NCBI GenBank assembly: GCA_964572725.1
Contig: CAZNFW010000012.1
Span: forward strand, 1-64,000
DNA: 64,000 bases
Direction of reading: 5' to 3'
Source: Rosettibacter sp964572725
GTDB lineage: Bacteria > Bacteroidota > Ignavibacteria > Ignavibacteriales > Melioribacteraceae
Part shown: positions 33,349 through 40,636 of the stretch, one piece after another
Layout of the letters: every line of letters starts with the position of its first letter
Position numbering within the stretch: the first letter of the stretch is position 1
Notes under the pieces: model-generated
The model's database searches: none
Told to the model about the DNA's origin: nothing
The model's input: the letters and a program-made list of their open reading frames with translations, nothing else
Translations under genes and position numbers: made by a program

Positions 33349-34059
33349 TTAAATTTTTCCAATTTGGTTCGCATGGTCTAATGACTGATCCAGTGCATTA
33401 ATAATTTTTTGTGCTCTTTCATATGCTTTATTCAACTGAATCATTGCTTCCATTTCAAGAATTGGATTTGAATTCGATTCTTCTAAATATCCTTGAGATA
33501 TTTTATATTCATCTTGATTTGCTTCAGTATAATTCTCGTCGGTAATTAAAAAATTTGATTCGCCCCTTCTTATTAATTGCTCTGGTTCATCAACTTTTAC
33601 TATAAGAAGAGTATCTATGTAATGTTCATCAATTTTAATTTCTCCTGCTGTGGAAACTAAAATTTGAGAGCCTTTTTGACGAAGTGTATCTTCGAGAAAT
33701 ATTCCGCCATTTTTTCCCAGGACTTTTCTTCCTTCTGAATCAATAAGATATCCTTCATCAGAAATTTGAAATCTTCCATTTCTTGTCAATTCAATTGTTC
33801 CATCTTCACTTTTTACAACAAAGAATCCATTACCATGGATAGCAAAATCAAGTGGATTGGAAGTTAATACTAATTCTCCTTGCTGCTGACTTGTTAATTT
33901 TCTTATCTGAGATTCACCCGCTTCGTTTATATATTCAGCAAATGGTATTTCTCTTTTATATGCTGTAGTATTAATATTTGCAAGGTTGTTCGAAATGATA
34001 TCAATATTTTTTGCTCTTTGATCCATACTTCGTGCAACTGTATAAATTCCCTTAATCAT
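33349..34059 (-). CDS. flgF: Flagellar rod protein FlgF
   Basis: 236 residues. The N-terminal YTVARSMDQRAKNIDIISNN and the C-terminal SNSNPILEMEAMIQLNKAYE place it in the FlgF/FlgG group; the shorter length and the next-door flgG indicate FlgF (proximal rod). The core IHGNGFFVVKSEDGTIELTR is shared by hook-basal body proteins. It follows the unknown membrane protein gene by 11 bp. Confidence 0.92.
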   Translation of the reverse strand: MIKGIYTVARSMDQRAKNIDIISNNLANINTTAYKREIPFAEYINEAGESQIRKLTSQQQGELVLTSNPLDFAIHGNGFFVVKSEDGTIELTRNGRFQISDEGYLIDSEGRKVLGKNGGIFLEDTLRQKGSQILVSTAGEIKIDEHYIDTLLIVKVDEPEQLIRRGESNFLITDENYTEANQDEYKISQGYLEESNSNPILEMEAMIQLNKAYERAQKIINALDQSLDHANQIGKI

Positions 34060-34070
34060 TTTTTAGCTCC

Positions 34071-34682
34071 TTATAATTTTTCATACTCCAGATATTTTAA
34101 CCTTGCAGCAAGCATCAACTCGCCTTTTGAGATTTTTAGTTCCTTAGCTTTTTTAGTAATATTTTTTTCTGATAATTTTTTTACAGGAAGATTATGAATT
34201 AATTCTCTTCTTGATTTTGATTTTTTATCTTCAACTTTTGAAGGAACTTTCTCTTCTCTTAGCAGCTTAATTTTGTTTCTTAACTCAATACCTTCCTTAT
34301 GTTGAATTCTTAAAACAATTCTTCTAATTGCAACAAGCGAAAAAAGAAAAATTGAGAAGATTAAGAGAATCTTAATTTCAAATGAAAGATTTAAGAACAG
34401 CTGAATTAATGTTTTTTTTGGTTTAAAGTTTGGTACTTCAGAAACATTCATGTTATAAGAATTATTTGAATCATGGTTTGTCGATTCCTTTTGCATCTTC
34501 AATTTAGCTGCTAATATTTGCTGTTCGACCAAACTTCTCACATTAATTGTATCTTCAGGAATTGTATCTTTAACAACAGCTGTTGAATTAGTAGCATATT
34601 TGTTAATTATGCTATCAATATTGATTTGTGCATTATTTACCGCAGCATAAAAAATTATTAATGTAATAATTATCCTCTTCAT
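34071..34682 (-). CDS. Membrane protein of unknown function in the fliA operon
   Basis: 203 residues. It has an N-terminal signal-like hydrophobic stretch (residues 4-18), then a polar region of about 75 residues and one membrane helix (FEIKILLIFSIFLFSLVAIR). A basic cytoplasmic tail follows, whose end (TKKAKELKISKGELMLAARL) looks like a small helix-turn-helix-like unit. Some flagellar operons carry small proteins with such an end, but I cannot name the family. It overlaps the degenerate kinase gene by 4 bp. A role in coupling the kinase-like protein to the membrane is possible but unsupported. Confidence 0.8.
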   Translation of the reverse strand: MKRIIITLIIFYAAVNNAQINIDSIINKYATNSTAVVKDTIPEDTINVRSLVEQQILAAKLKMQKESTNHDSNNSYNMNVSEVPNFKPKKTLIQLFLNLSFEIKILLIFSIFLFSLVAIRRIVLRIQHKEGIELRNKIKLLREEKVPSKVEDKKSKSRRELIHNLPVKKLSEKNITKKAKELKISKGELMLAARLKYLEYEKL

Positions 34683-35989
34683 TCTTTCAATTTCCTCTTT
34701 AATGGGAATAAAAGATGAATACTTGTTCCTTTTAATGGCAGAGAATCAAATTCTACTTTGCCTTCGCTCTTTTTCATCAACTCTTGAATTATTTTAACAG
34801 TAAGATTGGAAACATAATCAGAAGGTTCACCAAAATTTTCCCAGTAATCAGTAATAAAAACAGAAAGAATTACAATTTCATTTATATATTTTGTTTGAAT
34901 TACAATTCCGCTTCCATTTTTTGACTTCTTTTTAATCATCGAAAAAATGTTCGTTAAAATCTGCTTAATTTCTTTCGGACTCGTTAAAATTGGCGGCAGA
35001 TGTTCTTCGAGGTCAAGTGCACATTCAATGCCCAAATTTTTAAGTGTAGAATTAATTATTCCGTAAAATTCTTTTATTACATTATTAATATCGCAAGGAA
35101 GATTTTGCTTTGACTTTCCTGAATTTATATCATTGAATTTAAGCAGCTTTTGTGAAAGACTGCTTAAACGAGAAATTCTTTCTTTAATTTTTCCGAATAT
35201 TTCACTTTCAATTCCATTATTTGTACTTTCGATATAATCAACTCCGCTTTGAATTACCTGAAGAGAATTCAACATATCTTGAATAATTCCTTCTGCAAAC
35301 TCTCCAACTGCATACAGCTTAAAGTCATTATTCAGTTTTGACTCATAAAGCTGAACTTCATCATAAAGCTTATTAATTGTTTTGCGATGATTAAATGAAA
35401 TAATTTGAGGGACTATAATTCCAAGCAGTATGTAAATTGTTTGATTTTCAATTGAATCTTCCGATATTTTATTTGCTGGGCCTAATAATGAAAGCACTCC
35501 AATATTATTCTTCACATAATTTACAGGGAATATTGTTTGATATAATTTAACCCCTTCTCCTGTATATGAATTCAAATCAGGGATTAATGTTGGTTTTTGC
35601 GTTTCAAATATCCAATCAAGAATTCCATTTTTATAAGCTTTATTGACCAGATTATTTTGCAGTGAGGAAACATTTGGATTAACAGCTACTAAATTTCTTT
35701 TTGTATCATCAAATAAAAATAAGTCTACTTCTTTTGAAGCAACAATTCTTTTAACATACTGACTGAACAAATTGTGTACTTCTTCGGGAGTCTTTAAATT
35801 TACAACTGATTTTTGAAAACTAAATAAGTTCTGGATTAAATAATTATACTTTTCGAACAAATTAGTTTTGTTTTGATGAGTTTCAAAACTAATTCTTTTA
35901 TATTCTTCAGTAGCACCGCCTTTTGTGAAATACTGAAGAGTTTTTGAAAATGGTTCGTATTGTAAAGTATTTTCTTTTAAGAGTCTCAA
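34679..35989 (-). CDS. GAF-domain protein with degenerate histidine kinase core
   Basis: 436 residues, starting at TTG (TTGA overlap with the HDOD gene, GAGG 8 bp upstream). Residues about 40-200 form a GAF-like sensory domain (LFDDTKRNLVAVNPNVSSLQ). Around residue 228 the segment AVGEFAEGIIQDMLNSLQVI aligns with the dimerisation box of NtrB-type kinases (usually AxGIAHEINNPL), but the His is replaced by Gln. The ATPase part keeps an Asn-containing helix (QILTNIFSMIKKKSKNGSG) but lacks the glycine-rich DxGxG, reading TDYWENFGEP instead. It is probably a pseudokinase or scaffold. Its place beside fliA suggests a regulatory job. Confidence 0.82.
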   Translation of the reverse strand: MRLLKENTLQYEPFSKTLQYFTKGGATEEYKRISFETHQNKTNLFEKYNYLIQNLFSFQKSVVNLKTPEEVHNLFSQYVKRIVASKEVDLFLFDDTKRNLVAVNPNVSSLQNNLVNKAYKNGILDWIFETQKPTLIPDLNSYTGEGVKLYQTIFPVNYVKNNIGVLSLLGPANKISEDSIENQTIYILLGIIVPQIISFNHRKTINKLYDEVQLYESKLNNDFKLYAVGEFAEGIIQDMLNSLQVIQSGVDYIESTNNGIESEIFGKIKERISRLSSLSQKLLKFNDINSGKSKQNLPCDINNVIKEFYGIINSTLKNLGIECALDLEEHLPPILTSPKEIKQILTNIFSMIKKKSKNGSGIVIQTKYINEIVILSVFITDYWENFGEPSDYVSNLTVKIIQELMKKSEGKVEFDSLPLKGTSIHLLFPLKRKLKE

Positions 35990-36867
35990 ATTAAATACCT
36001 CAATGAATCTATTTGAAGAAGAATTGGTTCATGATACATTGAAATAAATTTTTCTAATTCTTCTCCTTCTTTGAACTGAAGAATTTCAGCAGCTTCTTTG
36101 CTGAGTTCCATATCATCATCCCAGCTAAATTTTGCAAGCTGGAGTTTTTGAGTCATATAATCAGCTAAATGAACAATTGATGTTAATATTTTTGTATTGG
36201 AAGAATAATTTGGTGTATGATGATATTTAACTATTTCACAAATTGATTCAGGAATATTCCAGTTTTTTAATAAAGTGTAGCCAACACTCTGATGGTCCAT
36301 ACCAAGCTGAGAGTTTTCTGCTTCGAGATATTTCATTCCTTTCTTTGCATTTTCCATAATAGAAACAAAATCACTGTGCATATACCGATGAATAACTGAT
36401 ATACCTAAATCATGAAGCAATCCGCCGATAAATACATCATTGCTTTCGCGAATCCCCATATCATCAGCAATTTTTTTGGCAGTTGTTGCTGTAATATATG
36501 AATGAAGCCAGAAGCTCTTCTGGTCCATATATTCATCACTTTTGTTTTTCATTGACTCCATCAATGAAAGTGCTGTTACAATATTGCGTATTTCATTAAA
36601 GCCCAGAATCATAATTGCATATTCTATTGAAGAAACTCTCTTTGCTAATCCATAAAAAGGAGAATTAGCAATTGTAAGAATTTTAACAACTATGCTCTGG
36701 TCTTTTGATATTGCTCTTGCAAGTGTATGAGGGCTGGTATTCAAGTCTTTCAGCAGTTCCAATACCTCAGATAAAATTTTTGGTACTGGTGAAAGAGTTG
36801 TAACTCTTTTAAGAACTAATTGAGTTCTTTCCCTTTTTTGTGCCTGGTCAAATGATATTGTATACAT
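35986..36867 (-). CDS. HDOD domain protein A
   Basis: 293 residues with one HDOD domain (about 20-230). KILSEVLELLKDLNTSPHTL, KDQSIVVKILTIANSPFYGL and IMILGFNEIRNIVTALSLME are classic. GGLLHDLGISVIHRY keeps the His-Asp pair. HDOD proteins lack known enzyme activity and act as adaptors in motility and stress signalling, for example in Campylobacter and Xanthomonas flagellar control. It is a close paralogue of the next gene upstream (36877-37746), separated by 9 bp. It overlaps the degenerate kinase gene by 4 bp. Confidence 0.92.
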   Translation of the reverse strand: MYTISFDQAQKRERTQLVLKRVTTLSPVPKILSEVLELLKDLNTSPHTLARAISKDQSIVVKILTIANSPFYGLAKRVSSIEYAIMILGFNEIRNIVTALSLMESMKNKSDEYMDQKSFWLHSYITATTAKKIADDMGIRESNDVFIGGLLHDLGISVIHRYMHSDFVSIMENAKKGMKYLEAENSQLGMDHQSVGYTLLKNWNIPESICEIVKYHHTPNYSSNTKILTSIVHLADYMTQKLQLAKFSWDDDMELSKEAAEILQFKEGEELEKFISMYHEPILLQIDSLRYLI

Positions 36868-36876
36868 AGCTCTTTA

Positions 36877-37746
36877 TTAATTTAGTGATTCAAAATGCCA
36901 TTTCAATAATTCTTTATAACTGGAAATAAATTCTTCCAGATATTCATGATTTCCAAAACCGAGAATATCAATTATGTTTTCATCAAATTCATAATCTGCA
37001 TCCCATGTAAAAATTCCTATGCCAAGTTTATAAGTCATATAATCAACAAGATGAATTAATGATGCGAGCACGGGATTTTTTTCTGCTAAAGACGGTCTGT
37101 GATGATTAACAATTGCGTCAGTAATATGAGGTGGAAAATTCCATCGTTCAAGCATAAATTCTGCAATGTCCCCATGGTCATATCCCAACACAATTTTTTC
37201 TGCTTCGCGATATGTTATTCCTTCATTCTTAACCATCTTTACAATTTTCTTAAAATCATAATTCATATATTTATTTAGAATTACCAATCCAATATCATGA
37301 AGCAGTCCAACAGTAAATACTTCACCAGATTTTGGATACTTCAAGTCATCTGCAATTCTTTTTGCAGCAGTAGCAACCATAAGTGAATGAGCCCAGTATT
37401 CATTATGATTCCAATCAAGTGATTTTCTTACTTTTAAAGTATCCATTAATGACAATGCAAGTAAAATATTTCTGATATGTTCAAACCCAATAATAACAAT
37501 TGCAAATTCAATTGTTGCTACTCTTCTTGGCAATCCATATAGAGGTGAATTAGCAACTGCTAAAATCTTTGCTGCAAGAGCCTGGTCTTTTGAAATGACT
37601 TTACACAAATCAGAAGCACTTGTTTTTTCATCGTCTAAAAGCTGAGTTACCTCAATAATTATTTGAGGTATTGCAGGAAGATTACCAATTCCAGAAAGCT
37701 GCTTTCTTATTTTCTCTTTAATTTCTGACGTTGTCTGTTCAAACAT
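36877..37746 (-). CDS. HDOD domain protein B
   Basis: 289 residues, the second HDOD paralogue. AIPQIIIEVTQLLDDEKTSA, KDQALAAKILAVANSPLYGL and FAIVIIGFEHIRNILLALSL parallel protein A; VGLLHDIGLVILNKYMNYDF carries the His-Asp pair. The order of motifs and the ends (IPEILxF/IDILGFGNHEYLEEFI) match protein A, so the pair arose by tandem duplication. It overlaps fliA by 8 bp, so its translation is coupled to that of sigma-28. Confidence 0.93.
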   Translation of the reverse strand: MFEQTTSEIKEKIRKQLSGIGNLPAIPQIIIEVTQLLDDEKTSASDLCKVISKDQALAAKILAVANSPLYGLPRRVATIEFAIVIIGFEHIRNILLALSLMDTLKVRKSLDWNHNEYWAHSLMVATAAKRIADDLKYPKSGEVFTVGLLHDIGLVILNKYMNYDFKKIVKMVKNEGITYREAEKIVLGYDHGDIAEFMLERWNFPPHITDAIVNHHRPSLAEKNPVLASLIHLVDYMTYKLGIGIFTWDADYEFDENIIDILGFGNHEYLEEFISSYKELLKWHFESLN

Positions 37747-38365
37747 TATATAATGCCAATTTTTGTTTCAATGACTTAATAATCTTGGAATGAAGCTGAG
37801 ATACACGTGATACAGTTATATTCAAAACTTTTGCAATTTCTTGATAATTAAGTTCTTCATAGTAATAAAGGCTTAGTAATGTTCTATCTCTTTCATTTAA
37901 TTCTTTAATTAATTCGACAAGTTTTTCTTTAATTTCATTTTTTTCAAGAATTTCATCAGGAACCTCGCTTTCATCGGAAATCATTTCATAAACCTGCATA
38001 CCTTCATCTTCAATAAATGTATTGTTTAATGATATTGAAGCGCCAATTGAAGCAGTACCATCTTCACAAGCCATTTCGTATTTATGAGTATATTTTCTTA
38101 TCTCATCATAAATTTTTCCGCGAATACGTTGAATAGCATATGTTTCGAACTTTGTCCCGTAATCAGGATCAAACCTGTCAATCGCTTCGCTCAGCCCTTC
38201 AATGCCAAATTGAAAGAAATCTCTTCTATCAAATATCTCATTCTGATTAAAATTGCTTTTATGAATTACATAATGGACAAGATTAACATAATTTAGAATA
38301 ATTTGTTTTTTTAGTTCAGGCGTTGGCTTAGCCTTGAACTTTGCCCAGAGCTCTTGATTATTCAT
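37739..38365 (-). CDS. fliA: Flagellar sigma factor FliA (sigma-28), apparently without sigma-3
   Basis: 208 residues, about 30-45 fewer than usual. Region 2 is intact (NYVNLVHYVIHKSNFNQNEI, FFQFGIEGLSEAIDRFDPDY, FETYAIQRIRGKIYDEIRKY), as is region 4 (LNERDRTLLSLYYYEELNYQ and ISRVSQLHSKIIKSLKQKL-type helix-turn-helix). Between them, where FliA normally has the sigma-3 helices (RxxREVxxAIxxLExxLGRxPTEEEIA pattern), only a short polar linker (about residues 93-140) is seen. FlgM is encoded at 1689. The gene overlaps the small membrane protein by 8 bp and lies in a sigma-54 type operon, as in Campylobacter and Vibrio hierarchies. Confidence 0.93.
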   Translation of the reverse strand: MNNQELWAKFKAKPTPELKKQIILNYVNLVHYVIHKSNFNQNEIFDRRDFFQFGIEGLSEAIDRFDPDYGTKFETYAIQRIRGKIYDEIRKYTHKYEMACEDGTASIGASISLNNTFIEDEGMQVYEMISDESEVPDEILEKNEIKEKLVELIKELNERDRTLLSLYYYEELNYQEIAKVLNITVSRVSQLHSKIIKSLKQKLALYNV

Positions 38366-38594
38366 TCTTCTTTGTTCCTGTTAAATCTTGGGTAATGCTA
38401 TTTATTTTTTCGTACGAATTTTTATTGATTGCTTTTATTAAACCGAGAGTTATTACACTAAGCATAACGGTTAAAGTGATAAATATTGCAAACGAGTTCA
38501 GAACAATTTTTACTATATCCTCTCCTTTCTGAACAAAATAAATGACTGAAAAAAAGAATACTAAAAGACCAATCTGAAGAATTATTTTGTTCAT
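38358..38594 (-). CDS. Small two-helix membrane protein
   Basis: 78 residues with two hydrophobic helices (KIILQIGLLVFFFSVIYFVQ and IVLNSFAIFITLTVMLSVIT) and a polar C-terminal tail. The family is not recognised. It is the first gene of the long operon that starts with the sigma-54 type promoter at 38621, has a good ribosome binding site (GGAG, 5 bp before ATG) and overlaps fliA by 8 bp. Small membrane proteins at this place may tune export or sigma release; nothing in the sequence proves this. Confidence 0.75.
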   Translation of the reverse strand: MNKIILQIGLLVFFFSVIYFVQKGEDIVKIVLNSFAIFITLTVMLSVITLGLIKAINKNSYEKINSITQDLTGTKKNE

Positions 38595-38620
38595 ACTTAC
38601 TCCGTTTTGTTATAATAAAC

Positions 38621-38635
38621 TCAAACACTATACCA
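38621..38635 (-). promoter_or_regulatory. Sigma-54 promoter of the fliA operon
   Basis: Minus strand TGGTATAGTGTTTGA: perfect TGG at -24, TTGA at -12 instead of TTGC. The surrounding bases (GATTTAcCAgTGGTATAG) are almost the same as those of the wecB promoter at 16644. The expected leader is about 16 nt. Confidence 0.72.
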
Positions 38636-38649
38636 CTGGTAAATCGGGA

Positions 38650-38675
38650 AAAAATAATAAAAAGAGGCTTTTTTT
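38650..38675 (-). terminator. Weak terminator after flhG
   Basis: Minus strand AAAAAG-CCT-CTTTTT followed by TTATTATTTTTT, directly after the flhG stop codon. The stem is short and AT-rich, so termination may be partial. Confidence 0.35.
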
Positions 38676-38681
38676 AATGAT

Positions 38682-39524
38682 TTATAAAAGGTTTGACGAA
38701 TAAGGCTGGTTATTATTAGCCACATGTGCGATTTTCAAAAATCGATGAACTATATCTTCAATTTCAAGCGATGCTACAGAATTTGGATATGCTGCAGTAA
38801 ATAATTCCTGATTAACTATAGACTTATATACTAATCTATCGTAATCTATAACTCCTAACAAAATAATTTCCGTTTTCAAAAAATGATTTACTGCAGTATT
38901 TAAATTTTTGAAAGCCTGTTCACCTTCTTCTTTGTTGTCTGCTTTATTTATGATGACAAAGTTTTTTGAGTTTTCAAGATTTTCAGTAATCATTTTAACT
39001 AAAACATAAGCATCCATAACTGCTGTTGGTTCAGGTGAGGCTATAATCAGATTTATATCAGAACGACTTAATTGATAGATTATTAAATCATCAACCCCCG
39101 CAGAACTATCAATAATAATATAATCATACTCATTCGATATGGAATCTAAATGAATGAAAAAATATTCAAGTAAATCGTTGTTAAGCTTTGGAAATTCTGA
39201 TGAGCCCGAATCACCAAATATGAAATGTAAATTTTCAGTGTATTTGAATATTAATTCATCAAATGAGGATTTTTGCAATAAAAAATTGGAAATAGGATTT
39301 TCTGCTATCTCATTTATCATTAAATGAAGATTGGAAAAATTAAAATCAAAATCCACAATCAGAACTTTCTTATTAAGTCTTGAAAGTTTATAACCAAAAT
39401 TCAAAGCAAAGAAAGATTTACCTGTACCTCCCTTCCCTGAACAAACAGATATAATTTTTCTATCTGTTCTGTTCTTTCTTTCAAGTCGTTTTATTTCAAT
39501 CAAACGCGATATTTGCTCGTTCAT
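38682..39524 (-). CDS. flhG: FlhG (FleN/YlxH), MinD-like ATPase for flagellar number
   Basis: 280 residues. The deviant Walker A SVCSGKGGTGKSFFALNFG is at about residues 26-44, with VLIVDFDFNFSNLHLMI and IIIDSSAGVDDLI following. The N-terminus MNEQISRLIEIKR corresponds to the short activator helix (DQAxxLR) that stimulates FlhF GTPase. FlhG limits the number or place of flagella. It overlaps flhF by 1 bp. Its last codons contain the palindromic activator site for the fliA-operon promoter. Confidence 0.94.
   Translation of the reverse strand: MNEQISRLIEIKRLERKNRTDRKIISVCSGKGGTGKSFFALNFGYKLSRLNKKVLIVDFDFNFSNLHLMINEIAENPISNFLLQKSSFDELIFKYTENLHFIFGDSGSSEFPKLNNDLLEYFFIHLDSISNEYDYIIIDSSAGVDDLIIYQLSRSDINLIIASPEPTAVMDAYVLVKMITENLENSKNFVIINKADNKEEGEQAFKNLNTAVNHFLKTEIILLGVIDYDRLVYKSIVNQELFTAAYPNSVASLEIEDIVHRFLKIAHVANNNQPYSSNLL
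38707..38722. promoter_or_regulatory. Palindromic activator site (UAS) inside the end of flhG
   Basis: TGGTTATTATTAGCCA on the plus strand (TGGCTAATAATAACCA on the other), a perfect-arm inverted repeat with 5-base half sites. It lies 71 bp upstream of the -24 element at 38635. It overlaps codons of flhG, so part of its conservation could be coding, but the match to the other three sites is close. Confidence 0.6.
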
Positions 39525-40636
39525 CAGTACAGCTTTCCTTTGTAAATTAAATTCGCTAAATATTCAGAATTTACAGAAATAATATCATCAGGAATAACCT
39601 GACCATTTGTTAAAAACACTATCGGCAAATTAAAATTGTTTGAAAGATTTAAAATATTGCCGTAAGTAACTGCTTCGTCAATTTTTGAAAATATTGCTGA
39701 ATTGTAATTAAGCACTTTAAATTTTTGAGCAACATCATATAAAGTTCTATATGAACTTGTAGAACTTAAAACGAGTATAGTTTCATCAACATTTGCAGCA
39801 TCAAGATATTCTTTAATCTTGTTCAAATTTTCTGTACTACGTTGACTTCTTCCGACTGTATCAATAAAAATTAAATCCTTATCTTTAAACTTTCTTATCA
39901 ACTTCTGCATGTCCGAAGGTTCATATGCTACAGCCATTTCTATATCACTTATTTCAGAAAATATTCTTAACTGGTCAATTGCTCCGAGTCGATAAGTATC
40001 AATTGATATTAAACCTACTTTTAATTTGTGAATTATTTTTGATATAACAGCCAGTTTAGCAATGCAGGTTGTTTTGCCTACACCTGTAGGACCTACAAGC
40101 GCAACTTTTGTCGTTTTACTTTTTCTTACCTTAAATTCTTTTGTATGAATTAAAGATGACATCCCTGCAATTAAGTAACTTTCAAGATTTAACTCGCCAA
40201 TAAGCTCATCATAATTTTTGAGCTGATTTATCAAAGCAGCAGCAATATTCTTTTGAACTTCTCTTTCAAGAAGTAATTCATACAGCTCATCAAGCTCTTT
40301 TTCAATTTTTTTGTTGGCCGAAACAGATTTTTCTAATGCAGGTTTATTAACTGTTGAAAATTCTTTGCTTGAAGAAAATATTTTTTTAGAAAGTTTTTCG
40401 ATTTCAGATTCAATAGTTTTTTTGTGCTGAGATAAATCTTCTTCAGTTCTTGATTTTATTGATGCCGGAATGTCTTTGTCTATCCCTGCTGTAATTTCAT
40501 ACATTTTCTTATTATTAAATCTTCTGTCTCCTTCAATTACTCTTGTACCCAAAATTATAGCGTCGCCTCCGAGTTCATTTTTCATCTGCTCGGTAGCTTC
40601 TTTTAAAGTTGGTGCAATAAATTTTTTAATCTGCAT
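39524..40636 (-). CDS. flhF: Flagellar SRP-type GTPase FlhF
   Basis: 370 residues. The N-terminal B domain begins KKFIAPTLKEATEQMKNELG and includes a charged linker to about 110. The GTPase has ALVGPTGVGKTTCIAKLAVI (P-loop), LISIDTYRLGAIDQLRIF and LIFIDTVGRSQRS. FlhF sets the place of flagellar assembly, often polar, and works with FlhG. It overlaps flhA by 11 bp and flhG by 1 bp. Confidence 0.96.
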   Translation of the reverse strand: MQIKKFIAPTLKEATEQMKNELGGDAIILGTRVIEGDRRFNNKKMYEITAGIDKDIPASIKSRTEEDLSQHKKTIESEIEKLSKKIFSSSKEFSTVNKPALEKSVSANKKIEKELDELYELLLEREVQKNIAAALINQLKNYDELIGELNLESYLIAGMSSLIHTKEFKVRKSKTTKVALVGPTGVGKTTCIAKLAVISKIIHKLKVGLISIDTYRLGAIDQLRIFSEISDIEMAVAYEPSDMQKLIRKFKDKDLIFIDTVGRSQRSTENLNKIKEYLDAANVDETILVLSSTSSYRTLYDVAQKFKVLNYNSAIFSKIDEAVTYGNILNLSNNFNLPIVFLTNGQVIPDDIISVNSEYLANLIYKGKLY

